DNA of 64,000 bases, from positions 68,029 through 132,028 of the forward strand of contig NZ_JABEKU010000003.1 of the NCBI RefSeq assembly GCF_013283665.1, given 5' to 3'. Below are positions 34,479 to 42,609 of this stretch, in pieces. The stretch is from Ensifer sesbaniae (GTDB lineage: Bacteria > Pseudomonadota > Alphaproteobacteria > Rhizobiales > Rhizobiaceae). The position numbers and the translations under genes are program-made. Position 1 is the first letter of the stretch; each line of letters starts with the position of its first letter. The notes under the pieces are model-generated. The model had not been told where the DNA came from and searched no databases. It saw nothing but the letters and a program-made list of their open reading frames with translations.

Positions 34479-34948
34479 GACTGGGGTTCCATCAGCCCCT
34501 CTGTGGCAAGCGCCTGGTTGGAGTAACGACGGTCGCCGGTGACTTCGCGACCGATCCAACTGGGCAATGCCGGTATGTCGGTCTCGCGCTTCATCTCCAC
34601 TTCGGCAACGATAAGGCCCTTGAGCGCGCCTTCGTAGACATCCACTTCCCAGATGAAGCCCTTGTGCGGCACGCGGTAGCGCCGTTTTTCAATGATGATG
34701 CCGATCGCCTGGGTCAGCATCTCGCGGGCGTCGTCCAAAGGCAAGTCGTATTCATACTCGTTTCTGACGAGCGCCGACTTGCCGATCTTTATGGTGAGGC
34801 GGGCCCATTTGTTGCCGTGGATCCGCACGCGCAGCGAGCGGTCGTCCATGGTCACGACATAGGCTTGCCTGAGGTCGATGCCTTTGTCCGCATGCTCTCG
34901 CCACCCGTCGGAAGCGACCAGAAACTTGCGTTCTATTTCCTTCGCCAT
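34475..34948 (-). CDS. CYTH-domain inorganic triphosphatase-like protein
   Basis: 157 residues. Begins with the diagnostic ExExK motif (MAKEIERKFLV), then alternating charged strands of the triphosphate tunnel (LRVRIHGNKWARLTIKIG, YEYDLPLDDA, IEKRRYRVPHKGFIWEVDVYEG, AEVEMKRETD). The family cleaves inorganic tripolyphosphate or, less often, makes cAMP or hydrolyses thiamine triphosphate. Bacterial single-domain members are mostly tripolyphosphatases. The CHAD gene is coupled downstream through ATGA. Confidence 0.92.
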   Translation of the reverse strand: MAKEIERKFLVASDGWREHADKGIDLRQAYVVTMDDRSLRVRIHGNKWARLTIKIGKSALVRNEYEYDLPLDDAREMLTQAIGIIIEKRRYRVPHKGFIWEVDVYEGALKGLIVAEVEMKRETDIPALPSWIGREVTGDRRYSNQALATEGLMEPQS

Positions 34949-35150
34949 GGATAATCCGCCATTTCGATAGGCTCGCCGCCATCAAACTATCGCTTTCGCG
35001 CGAAGGCTCAAGTCATCTCTTTGTTGTAGGTAATATTTTATCTTCGACTTATATGAGAATGCCGCACACTTGCGCCCTTGGGTCTCGACAACCGATGGCC
35101 GGCGGAGTATGCGGAAGGCATATTCAATCGTTTTAAAAAGGACGATCGGC

Positions 35151-35789
35151 ATGAGCGCGAAAACCGACAGGCTTCTTTCCATCCTCAAATTGCAGCCGGT
35201 CGTTCCGGTTCTGGTGATCGACGACGCCGCGACCGCCGTTCCGCTGGCGCGCGCCCTGGTTGCCGGTGGGTTGAAGGCGATCGAGATCACGCTGCGCACG
35301 CCGGCTGCGCTCGAAGCGATCAGTGCCGTTGCCCAGGAAGTCGAAGGCGCGGTTGCGGGTGCCGGCACGATCCTCAATGCCGCACAGTTCCAGGCGGCGG
35401 TCGAAGCCGGCTCGAAGTTCATCGTCAGCCCTGGCACGACGCAGGAGCTGATCGACGTCGCCAACGACCACGAAGTGCCGCTGCTGCCGGGTGCCGCCAC
35501 GGCGAGCGAAGTCATGGGCTTGCGCGAAGAAGGCTACGACGTCATGAAGTTCTTCCCGGCCGAGCAGGCCGGCGGTGCAGCCTATCTCAAGTCGCTGTCC
35601 TCGCCGCTTGCCGGCACGCTCTTCTGCCCGACCGGCGGCATCTCGCTTTCGAACGCGCGCGACTATCTGACGCTGCCGAACGTCGTCTGCGTCGGCGGCT
35701 CCTGGGTTGCGCCGAAGGATCTGGTCGCCAAGGGCGACTGGGCCGGCATCACCAAGCTCGCGGCGGAAGCCTTCGCGCTCAAGGGCTGA
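35151..35789 (+). CDS. eda: 2-dehydro-3-deoxyphosphogluconate (KDPG) aldolase
   Basis: 212 residues. Class I aldolase of the Entner-Doudoroff pathway: IEITLRTPAALEAI holds the catalytic Glu, and GYDVMKFFPAEQAGG carries the Schiff-base Lys; GAATASEVM and PTGGISLSNARDYL are the phosphate-binding loops. It splits KDPG to pyruvate and glyceraldehyde-3-phosphate. Ribosome site aaaaagga. edd and zwf are not adjacent. A terminator follows. Confidence 0.95.
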   Translation: MSAKTDRLLSILKLQPVVPVLVIDDAATAVPLARALVAGGLKAIEITLRTPAALEAISAVAQEVEGAVAGAGTILNAAQFQAAVEAGSKFIVSPGTTQELIDVANDHEVPLLPGAATASEVMGLREEGYDVMKFFPAEQAGGAAYLKSLSSPLAGTLFCPTGGISLSNARDYLTLPNVVCVGGSWVAPKDLVAKGDWAGITKLAAEAFALKG

Positions 35790-35815
35790 GTGCGACGCAC
35801 CGATGTCCAGTTCCG

Positions 35816-35842
35816 AAGGCCGGGCCGACGCCCGGCCTTTTT
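35816..35842 (+). terminator. Rho-independent terminator of eda
   Basis: Ten-base arms AAGGCCGGGC (35816-35825) and GCCCGGCCTT (35830-35839), four-base loop, followed by tttcg. Confidence 0.85.
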
Positions 35843-35993
35843 CGTTGGTACGCCTCGACCTTCTCGCCTCTGGCGCGAATTTGTATTTTCCCTGCAACGT
35901 TCCTATGTCTCAATCCATTCAGCGATGGGCGCGCGGGCGGCGCTCCCTTTCGCCCGTCCCCGACCGTCCGGAACCGAGAAGGAGCGAAACCCG

Positions 35994-36707
35994 ATGTTCG
36001 ACGCGAAGAAATTGCTGGATCAGTTTCTGGGATCGCAGGTGCCCGGTGCCGGCGGCACGGTGCGCGATCGCGCGACCCAAGTGACGCAGCTTGCCAAGGA
36101 CAATCCGCTGGCGACCGGCGCCATCGCCGCCGTCCTGCTCGGAACAAAATCGGGTCGCCAGCTTGCCGGCAATGCCGCGGTGCTCGGCGGCCTCGCGGCG
36201 ATCGCGGGTCTCGGTTACCAGGCCTACAAGAATTATCAGGCCGGCAACACGCCGGGCGGCGCGACGGTTGCCAAGGGTGAACCGGAACTCCTGCCGCCAC
36301 CGGCCGATTCCGGCTTCGCATCTGCGCCGGAGGCCGTCAGCGACGATTTCGCGCTGACGCTGGTGCGCGCCATGATCGCGGCCTCGCGCGCCGATGGCCA
36401 TATCGATGAGGCCGAGCGCCGGCACATCATGGACAAGCTGTCGGTTTCCGGCCTTTCGGCCGATGCCGCCGCCTTCCTGGAGAGCGAGCTTGCCAACCCC
36501 GTCGATATCGACGCGATCGTCGGCGCCGCAAAGACCGAGGAGGAGCGCGTCGAGATTTATACCGCATCGCGCCTGACGATCGAGCCGGAGACGCGTGCGG
36601 AGCGCGGTTATCTCGACCTGCTCGCCGGCCGCCTCGGTCTTCCGGACGCGCTGGTCGATCACATCGAGGCGACGGTATCGGCCGCCAAGGTGCCGGCCAC
36701 GGCCTAG
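35994..36707 (+). CDS. DUF533 family protein with TerB-like domain
   Basis: 237 residues. N-terminal half is Gly/Ala-rich with a possible membrane-associating segment (AVLGGLAAIAGLGYQAYKNYQ), followed by a linker and a TerB-like helical domain (ALTLVRAMIAASRADGHIDEAERRHIMDKLSVSGLSADAAAFLESELANPVDIDAIVGAA). The ADGHID-E metal-binding-like pattern is typical of the YebE/DUF533 family. Function unknown. Ribosome site gaaggagcgaa. Single gene between the eda terminator and a tandem repeat. Confidence 0.88.
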   Translation: MFDAKKLLDQFLGSQVPGAGGTVRDRATQVTQLAKDNPLATGAIAAVLLGTKSGRQLAGNAAVLGGLAAIAGLGYQAYKNYQAGNTPGGATVAKGEPELLPPPADSGFASAPEAVSDDFALTLVRAMIAASRADGHIDEAERRHIMDKLSVSGLSADAAAFLESELANPVDIDAIVGAAKTEEERVEIYTASRLTIEPETRAERGYLDLLAGRLGLPDALVDHIEATVSAAKVPATA

Positions 36708-36736
36708 CACATCGGGTGAGCGCTCATGGGTGTATC

Positions 36737-36794
36737 ACCGGTTTGAACAGCGTTCATAACCGGTTTGAACGGCGTTCATAACCAGTTTGAATTT
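36737..36794. repeat. Tandem 22-bp repeat (2.6 copies) with embedded palindromes
   Basis: Copy 1 is 36737-36758 and copy 2 is 36759-36780; they differ at one base. A third copy is truncated at 36781-36794. Each full copy carries a TGAAC-N3-GTTCA palindrome, so two identical half-site pairs lie 22 bp (about two helical turns) apart. Located after the DUF533 gene and 165 bases before the acetyltransferase gene; looks like a regulator-binding array. Confidence 0.7.
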
Positions 36795-36958
36795 GTATCG
36801 GCCGCCGCTCTGGCCTATGCCAGATGACGAGGATGAGAGCGCGATCGGGAAGATGTATGTGGTTTCCGCCCGGATCCGCTCTAACTTATTGTAATCGATC
36901 ACGGTTATGGTTTGGGGATCGATCGGCCCGAAACCGTCGTGGTCCAGAGGAGCGGCCG

Positions 36959-37654
36959 ATGCGTGATCTCAGGAACTGGAAGGGATGCCCGGCGCCGAAG
37001 GGCGTCGCGCTCGAAGGGCGCTTCGTCAAGCTCGAGCCTTATGAGCGCGACCGGCATCTGCAGGACCTCTGGGACGGTCTCGGCGGGATGGCGATCAATC
37101 CGCTGCTCAAATATTTCACGCAGCCGGATTTTAGGGATATCGAGGATTTCGACGCGTGGCTGACGGCGGCGCAGGAGAAATCCGGCTGGGTCACCGAGGT
37201 CTTTCGCGACAAGGCGACCGGCATCGTCGTCGGTATGGCCAACTACATGCGTGCCGATCCCGCCAATGGCGTCGTTGAAGTGGGAGCCGTGGCCCATGGC
37301 GCCGCCATGGCGCGCTCACCGCTCTCCACCGAAGTCCATTACCTGATGGCGAAACACGTCTTCGAGGACCTCGGCTATCGTCGCTACGAATGGAAATGCC
37401 ACAGCGAGAACATGGCGAGCCGCAACACGGCGGCGCGCCTCGGTTTTACCTTCGAGGGCATCTTCCGCCAGCACATGATCTCCAAGGGCGGAAACCGCGA
37501 CACGGCCTGGTTCTCGATGATCGACAGCGAGTGGCCGCTGCTCAATGCCGCATTCGAAACCTGGCTCGCAGTTGATAATTTCGACGAGGATGGTCGCCAG
37601 ATACGGCGGCTTGAAGATATACGTGCGGACCTAGAGCGGCAGGCGGCCAAGTAA
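36959..37654 (+). CDS. GNAT-family N-acetyltransferase
   Basis: 231 residues of the RimJ/RimL-like acetyltransferase type: GRFVKLEPYERDRHLQDLW at the start, GIVVGMANYMRADPANGVVEVGAV, then YRRYEWKCHSENMASRNTAARLGFTFEGIFRQHMI, where the N-S-R-A-A-LGF pattern is the acetyl-CoA and substrate region. Substrate unknown (amino-terminal, antibiotic or small-molecule amine). Start chosen at 36959 after gaggagcgg; the in-frame extension to 36824 is not family-like. A tandem repeat upstream may regulate it. Confidence 0.85.
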   Translation: MRDLRNWKGCPAPKGVALEGRFVKLEPYERDRHLQDLWDGLGGMAINPLLKYFTQPDFRDIEDFDAWLTAAQEKSGWVTEVFRDKATGIVVGMANYMRADPANGVVEVGAVAHGAAMARSPLSTEVHYLMAKHVFEDLGYRRYEWKCHSENMASRNTAARLGFTFEGIFRQHMISKGGNRDTAWFSMIDSEWPLLNAAFETWLAVDNFDEDGRQIRRLEDIRADLERQAAK

Positions 37655-37694
37655 GCGCCTGATGCTCGTCGCACCGGACAACAGCAGGGAAGTC

Positions 37695-37901
37695 ATGCAG
37701 AACAAGGAAAAGTCACCGGCGATCGCGGCTGCGATCATTCTCGTCGTCGCCGGCCTCGGCTTCTTCGTGCTGCCGTCGATCATGCTGAGGCTCGGCGACA
37801 TCTCGCCCTGGCTGGCCGTCGCCTTCGGCGTGATCTTCGTCCTGGGTTTCTTCCTGCTGTTCTGGCTCCGGGCCCGCTACCAGCGCAAGCGCGGACTTTG
37901 A
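37695..37901 (+). CDS. Small two-helix membrane protein
   Basis: 68 residues, MQNKEKSPAIAAAIILVVAGLGFFVLPSIML and LAVAFGVIFVLGFFLLFWLRARYQRKRGL: two membrane helices with a short loop and a basic C-terminus. No family recognised. ATG 37695 has aggga close upstream; ATG 37662 is an alternative in frame. It follows the acetyltransferase by 40 bases and may share its transcript. Confidence 0.65.
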   Translation: MQNKEKSPAIAAAIILVVAGLGFFVLPSIMLRLGDISPWLAVAFGVIFVLGFFLLFWLRARYQRKRGL

Positions 37902-37983
37902 CGATCGCTTCCTGCCCGAGCATCCCGCTTTCAAGTGGCATCACTGGCAGCGGAAGGATGGCGTAGAAACGAATGCCGGAGCG

Positions 37984-39039
37984 TCAGCTCTGCAGCGCCG
38001 CGCCGAGAAGCACCAATCCAAGCAACAGAACCAGGGCTGCACCGGCGATCTCGATGCCATGCGAGATCCGGGCGGCGGCGGTGCCGCTCGAGGCGTAGCG
38101 GAGCGCAAAGCCCTTGGCGGTCACGGCCATGGTTGCAAGGATCGAGACGGTGATCGCCGTGCCGAGCGACATGGCGAAGACGGAGAGCACGCCGCCGAGA
38201 TAGAGCCCGTTCAGGAGCGCGAAGGAAAGCACGATGAGCGCGCCGGAGCAGGGCCGCAGGCCGACGGCGATGACGGCCGACCAGGCTTCTCGAAGCGCGA
38301 AACGATCACCTTTCAGCAGCGACGGATCGGGCGCATGTGCATGCCCGCAGCTGGCGCAGACTTCGCCCGGGCCGTGGCTGTGCCCATGGTGCCCATCGTG
38401 CGCGTGATGATGATGGTGATCGTGACGATGAGAGTCGTGATCGTGCGCGAGATGGATATGCCCGCCGCCGGCAACTGAGGCCACGGCAACAGGACGCAGC
38501 ATCGACCGCAGCTTGCGCAGGAGCAGCCAGCCGCCGAAAACGGTGATCAAGGCGTAGCTGGCGATCTCCAGCCAACGGGTCGCGGCGGTCATGTTGATCG
38601 AAGAGCCGCGCAGCAGCAGGTAGACGGCGCCGATCAAGAGGATCGCGACGATCCCCTGCAGGATCGAGGACAGGAAGGAGAGCATCACGCCGCGCTTCAG
38701 TTCCGTCTCATTGGCGATCATGTAGGAGGAGATGACTGCCTTGCCGTGGCCGGGGCCTGCGGCGTGCAAGACGCCATAGGTGAAGGAAAGCCCGACCAGC
38801 GACCAGAGCTGCCAGGGGTTCTCCCGCATGCCCTTCAGCGCGCTGGTCATCATGCGGTAGAAGCCCTGCTGCTCCATGTTCACCCAGGCGAAGAAGCCGC
38901 CGAGGAAGCCGGTCGTCTTGAACGCAGGTTCGGCTGTGCCTATGCCGAGCGGCGACTGGGCCGCAGCGAAGGTAGCGGAAAGCGCCGTGACGATGAGCGC
39001 TGCCGTGACCAGACGTCCAATGCTGCGGGAGTTCAGCAT
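37984..39039 (-). CDS. NicO-family nickel/cobalt exporter
   Basis: 351 residues starting MLNSRSIGRLVTAALIV. Several membrane segments, the family motif GVLHAAGPGHGKAVISSYM (residues about 90-107), GLRPCSGALIVLSFAL later, and a long cytosolic His-rich loop (about 194-236, HDHDSHRHDHHHHHAHDGHHGH, plus CASCGHAH) expected to bind metal. Family members (RcnA/NicO) export or import Ni/Co. Its start overlaps the DUF1007 stop by seven bases, so the two are coupled. An apparent longer frame to 39705 is only the antisense-free shadow of the upstream gene in another frame. Confidence 0.9.
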   Translation of the reverse strand: MLNSRSIGRLVTAALIVTALSATFAAAQSPLGIGTAEPAFKTTGFLGGFFAWVNMEQQGFYRMMTSALKGMRENPWQLWSLVGLSFTYGVLHAAGPGHGKAVISSYMIANETELKRGVMLSFLSSILQGIVAILLIGAVYLLLRGSSINMTAATRWLEIASYALITVFGGWLLLRKLRSMLRPVAVASVAGGGHIHLAHDHDSHRHDHHHHHAHDGHHGHSHGPGEVCASCGHAHAPDPSLLKGDRFALREAWSAVIAVGLRPCSGALIVLSFALLNGLYLGGVLSVFAMSLGTAITVSILATMAVTAKGFALRYASSGTAAARISHGIEIAGAALVLLLGLVLLGAALQS

Positions 39040-39677
39040 GAGATCTCTATCCTGGTTGCGAAGAGCTTCGACATGTCCGTGCCTGTCGGATCGTTCCAGA
39101 AGGCATCGGTCAGGGTGTCCTTGTTCTCGGCGAGAACCTCGTCGGGGTCGGGGCGGACGACCTTGTGTTCGCAGGCGCTGATCTTGTCGCCGACGACGGT
39201 CAGGTCGTTGTCGGTCGGGAAATCCATCGCCGTATACATGGTCGGATCGTAGACGCCGAAGGAAAGCTTGCCCTTGAGCGGCATCGGCTCGGCCGGCTTG
39301 ACCGCGAACATCATCAAGAGCTGGCCGTCCTTGTAGTCGACGTTGATGCTTTGCGGCTTGTTGACCTTGATGGTTTTGCCGTTGTCGAGGATCGTCGTGT
39401 AGTAATTGTACTCGGAGAGCGACTCCAGCACGGTCTGGCCGACTTCCTTCAACTCGTCCGGATCGAGCATCGCATTCGAGTTCTTGTCGAAATCGAGGAC
39501 CACGCTCGACGAGAACAGCTCGTCGAAACGCCAGACGTTCCGGAGCTCGCTGATTTCGGCCTTGTCGTCGGAGACCACCTCGAGCCGCGCTTCCGCGAAG
39601 ATATGCGGGTGGGCAAAGGCCAGCGACGGTGCAAGCAGGGTGGCAAGGCCGACCGTGGCGAGGCGCTTGATTTTCAT
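39033..39677 (-). CDS. DUF1007 periplasmic protein, partner of the NicO exporter
   Basis: 214 residues. Signal peptide MKIKRLATVGLATLLAPSLAFA followed directly by HPHIFAEARLEV, so the mature protein begins with an N-terminal HPH, a plausible metal-binding amino-terminal site. Asp-rich EF-hand-like DKNSNAMLDPDEL (about 64-76) could bind a cation. DUF1007 genes are commonly paired with NicO transporters, sometimes fused. Overlaps the transporter gene by seven bases. Confidence 0.88.
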   Translation of the reverse strand: MKIKRLATVGLATLLAPSLAFAHPHIFAEARLEVVSDDKAEISELRNVWRFDELFSSSVVLDFDKNSNAMLDPDELKEVGQTVLESLSEYNYYTTILDNGKTIKVNKPQSINVDYKDGQLLMMFAVKPAEPMPLKGKLSFGVYDPTMYTAMDFPTDNDLTVVGDKISACEHKVVRPDPDEVLAENKDTLTDAFWNDPTGTDMSKLFATRIEISC

Positions 39678-39794
39678 GAGGCGGCAATCCTTTCGACCGG
39701 GGCAACCGTCCCGCGATTCGTATCCGGGAATGTACCGGAAATGGGACGGAATTGGGACTTGGCCGATCGCGTCGTTCGTTGATGGCCCTTTCTG

Positions 39795-40688
39795 TCAGTG
39801 CGGCCTGCGGAACCAGGCGTGCAGGAAATCGACGAAGGTCCGGACCTTGGCCGGCAGATAGCGGCGATGCGGATAGATCGCATAGATGCCGCGGTCACGC
39901 GGCAGGAAATCGTCGAACAACGTCACGAGTTCGCCTGTCGCGATCTTCGGCCGTGCGATGAAGTCCGGAATGACGGCGATGCCCATGCCGGAGACGGCGG
40001 CCCGTAAAGCGGCGAGCGGACTGTTGACCTCGATCGGGCCGCTTACCGGGACGGTGAAGGCCGAGCCATCGGCCTCGACGAAGCGCCAGTTCGAATAGGA
40101 GCGGCCATTGGTGTCGAGAATGCAGGGGATCTTGGAAAGGTCGGTCGGGTGCTCGATCGGGCCGGATTTTTCCAGGAACTCCGGGGCGGTGCAGATCAGC
40201 ACCTGGAAATCATCGAGCTTGCGGGCGATCAACGTCGAATCCTCCAGCCGCGTGATGCGGATGGCGACATCGAAACCTTCCTCGACCAGATCGACGAAGC
40301 GGTCATCGGAGACGATCTCAAGTGAAAGTTCCGGGTGCTGCTTGCCGAAGTCCACGAGCGACTGGCCGATCTCCGCATCGACGAAGGTGCGCGGTGCGGT
40401 AATGCGCAGCCGCCCTTTCAGGTCGGAATTGTTGGCGCGCACGAGATCGGCAAGGTTGTCGATCTCCTTCAGGATTTCCGATGCCGTGCGATAATAGGTA
40501 TGGCCGGCCTCCGTCAGCGAGAACTGCCGCGTGGTGCGGTTGAGCAGCAGCGCGCCGAGTTCGTCCTCAAGCTCACGCACGTATTTCGAAAGCAGCGCCT
40601 TCGACTTGCCGACGCGCCGTGCGGCGGCCGAGAACCCCTCGGCGTCCACGACATCGATAAAGGCGCGGATGCGGGTGAGTGTGTCCAT
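39795..40688 (-). CDS. LysR-family transcriptional regulator
   Basis: 297 residues from MDTLTRIRAFIDVVDAEGFSAAARRVGKSKALLSKYVRELEDELGALLLNRTTRQFSLTEAG, the LysR winged HTH (residues 1-60), with the LysR substrate domain after a linker helix. The RRVGKSKALLSKYVRELE style belongs to the CrgA-like subgroup that often regulates neighbouring oxidoreductases or transporters. An upstream ATG at 40718 would add ten residues. No adjacent divergent enzyme gene within 690 bases; target unknown. Confidence 0.9.
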   Translation of the reverse strand: MDTLTRIRAFIDVVDAEGFSAAARRVGKSKALLSKYVRELEDELGALLLNRTTRQFSLTEAGHTYYRTASEILKEIDNLADLVRANNSDLKGRLRITAPRTFVDAEIGQSLVDFGKQHPELSLEIVSDDRFVDLVEEGFDVAIRITRLEDSTLIARKLDDFQVLICTAPEFLEKSGPIEHPTDLSKIPCILDTNGRSYSNWRFVEADGSAFTVPVSGPIEVNSPLAALRAAVSGMGIAVIPDFIARPKIATGELVTLFDDFLPRDRGIYAIYPHRRYLPAKVRTFVDFLHAWFRRPH

Positions 40689-40718
40689 GGCGGTCTTTCT
40701 TTCTTGCTCTCGGGGCAC

Positions 40719-41031
40719 GTCCTTGATTCGTCATCGAAGGTTTCACATTCGCGACGATACAGGCACCAGATTGTCCGTCGCTTGCGTCTCTTGCTCCGGC
40801 TTCAGCGAACGCTGACGAACGTCCTATTAACTCCAGCCTTTTCAACAGTTTGCGTCGGTGATCGATCTGGCGAAAATCGTTCAATGATTGTGAACATCAG
40901 CAGTTTTGCCCGTGTGGGAAAAAATTCAACTGCCAGTGCGAAAAAACTCTTGATTACGACAGGGTTTTTTCTTACCTACGCCCTTGCCCAAAGTCGCACG
41001 TGCCTGTGGGTGTCCGCCGACCCTCGATTAG
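40719..41031. other. Intergenic stretch before the decarboxylase leader
   Basis: About 310 bases between the LysR gene and the structured leader. No supportable gene. AT-rich part around 40880-40975 (tgattgtgaacatc, aaaaaactcttgattacgac) probably holds the decarboxylase promoter; I cannot fix its hexamers. Confidence 0.35.
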
Positions 41032-41387
41032 GTGAGGGTATCGGTAAGGTACCTGGAACTAACCCCTCCAGTCGCTATTCCGGCCAACCGGGAAATGCGA
41101 GGACATCTTGAAGCAACGACGGTGCGGGCCTTTCTGGTGTCTGCCGGCTCTCCAACAGCCGGGGTTACTGAAGAGGCACACCTTCATTGCCGGAAGTGCG
41201 GTTGGGTTATCCCCTCCAATCCATGGCAGACAAAGCCGAATTGAAGCCTAGGCGGGCTTTGATTCATCGTTCGCGCATCGAGCGCATGCATGGTTCCGGG
41301 GTCTCCACCGGCTGGTTCCAGCGCATGTGCGCGTATGCCCTTTGTCCTCCGTGAAAGCGGAGCATTTTGGATCAGGGGAATATGGCC
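41032..41387 (+). promoter_or_regulatory. Structured 5' leader of the decarboxylase gene (speF-type candidate)
   Basis: Successive hairpins: CCGGCT/AGCCGG (41144-41162) nested in GGTGT/ACACC (41136-41182); AAAGCC/GGCTTT (41232-41260); CGCATGC/GCATGTG (41283-41329) enclosing CCGG/CCGG and TGG/CCA pairs; and CTCCG/CGGAG (41347-41362) followed by catttt, 12 bases before the ribosome site. A structured RNA called the speF motif is known upstream of COG0019 decarboxylase genes in alphaproteobacteria; this has the right place and gene, but I cannot confirm the consensus from sequence alone. Confidence 0.5.
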
Positions 41388-42521
41388 ATGACCACCGCAC
41401 GCATCATCGACTTCCTCAACACCCGACGACCCGAAGGTCCGTGCCTCGTTGTCGACCTCGACGTCGTGCGCGACAACTTTAGGGCATTCCGCCACGCGCT
41501 GCCCGACAGCGCGATCTACTATGCCGTCAAGGCCAACCCGGCGCCGGAAATCCTGCGCCTTCTCGCCGGTCTCGGCTCCTCTTTCGATTGCGCGTCCGTC
41601 GCTGAAATCGAAATGGCGCTCGATGCCGGTGCGACCCCGAGCCGCATTTCTTATGGCAACACCATCAAGAAGGAGCGCGACATTGCCCGCGCCCATGCGC
41701 TTGGGGTCAACCTGTTCGCGGTCGACAGCCACGAGGAAGTCGAGAAGATCGCGCGTGCAGCCCCCGGCGCCCGCGTGTTCTGCCGCGTGCTGACCAATGG
41801 CGAAGGCGCCGAATGGCCGCTGTCGCGCAAGTTCGGCTGCGTCCCGCAGATGGCCGTCGACGTTCTCGTCTACGCCCATCAGCACGGCCTCGTCTCCTAC
41901 GGCGTCTCGTTCCATGTCGGTTCGCAGATGACGAAGCTCGACGCCTGGGACGCGGCTCTCTCGGATGCCAAGCGCGTCTTCGTTCAGCTTGCCAAGCGCG
42001 GCATCGAGCTGAAGATGGTCAACATGGGTGGCGGCTTCCCGACGAAGTATCTGAAGGACGTCCCGACGGCGGAAGCCTACGGCCAGGCGATCTTCGGTGC
42101 GCTGAAGAAGCACTTCGGCAACAACATCCCGGAGACCATCATCGAGCCCGGTCGCGGCATGGTCGGCAATGCCGGCGTGATCAAGGCAGAAGTCGTTCTC
42201 GTGTCGAAGAAGTCGGACAACGACGCCCATCGCTGGGTGTTCCTCGACATCGGCAAGTTCGGCGGCCTTGCCGAAACCATGGACGAGGCGATCCGCTACC
42301 CGATCCGCACGGCGCGCGATACCGATGACATGGAGCCTTGCGTGCTCGCCGGCCCGACCTGCGATTCGGCCGACGTGCTCTATGAAAAGAACATGTATCC
42401 GTTGCCGATCTCGCTTTCGATCGGCGACGAGGTTCTGATCGAAGGCACCGGCGCCTATACGACGACCTACTCGGCCGTCGCCTTCAACGGCTTCGAGCCG
42501 CTGAAGGCCTACGTGATCTGA
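41388..42521 (+). CDS. Group IV PLP-dependent ornithine/lysine decarboxylase
   Basis: 377 residues, alanine-racemase-type TIM barrel. The PLP lysine is in YYAVKANPAPEILRLL; GVSFHVGSQM, NMGGGFPTKYL and PETIIEPGRGMVGNAG bind the cofactor phosphate; GPTCDSADVLYE carries the catalytic Cys/Asp; EGTGAYTTTYSAVAFNGF closes the site. It makes putrescine from ornithine (or cadaverine from lysine), the entry to polyamines. S. meliloti has such an enzyme known as Odc2; I do not assert orthology. Start at 41388 because aggggaat is correctly spaced for it and not for ATG 41382. Confidence 0.94.
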   Translation: MTTARIIDFLNTRRPEGPCLVVDLDVVRDNFRAFRHALPDSAIYYAVKANPAPEILRLLAGLGSSFDCASVAEIEMALDAGATPSRISYGNTIKKERDIARAHALGVNLFAVDSHEEVEKIARAAPGARVFCRVLTNGEGAEWPLSRKFGCVPQMAVDVLVYAHQHGLVSYGVSFHVGSQMTKLDAWDAALSDAKRVFVQLAKRGIELKMVNMGGGFPTKYLKDVPTAEAYGQAIFGALKKHFGNNIPETIIEPGRGMVGNAGVIKAEVVLVSKKSDNDAHRWVFLDIGKFGGLAETMDEAIRYPIRTARDTDDMEPCVLAGPTCDSADVLYEKNMYPLPISLSIGDEVLIEGTGAYTTTYSAVAFNGFEPLKAYVI

Positions 42522-42529
42522 TCCGGCTT

Positions 42530-42551
42530 GCTCCCGTCCTTGGACGGGAGC
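42530..42551 (+). terminator. Hairpin after the decarboxylase gene
   Basis: GCTCCCGTCC (42530-42539) and GGACGGGAGC (42542-42551), ten pairs with a tiny loop, eight bases after the stop. No T-run follows, so it may stabilise the mRNA or attenuate, not fully stop, transcription into the next gene. Confidence 0.5.
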
Positions 42552-42609
42552 GCCATCTCACAATTTTCATTCGGTCCGCCTGAAGCGGTTTTGATGACGG
42601 GAGGCCCCG

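Noticed and set aside
36737-36794. LexA (SOS) boxes in the tandem repeat
   Set aside because: Alphaproteobacterial LexA needs GTTC-N7-GTTC or GAAC-N7-GAAC; here the direct spacing is 22 bases.
36737-36794. CRISPR array
   Set aside because: Repeats are immediately adjacent with no spacers and only 2.6 copies; no cas genes nearby.
37984-39705. Possible single long gene or frameshift fusion of NicO and DUF1007
   Set aside because: The N-terminal part of the long frame is DUF1007 read out of frame; both genes are intact in their own frames with a seven-base overlap.
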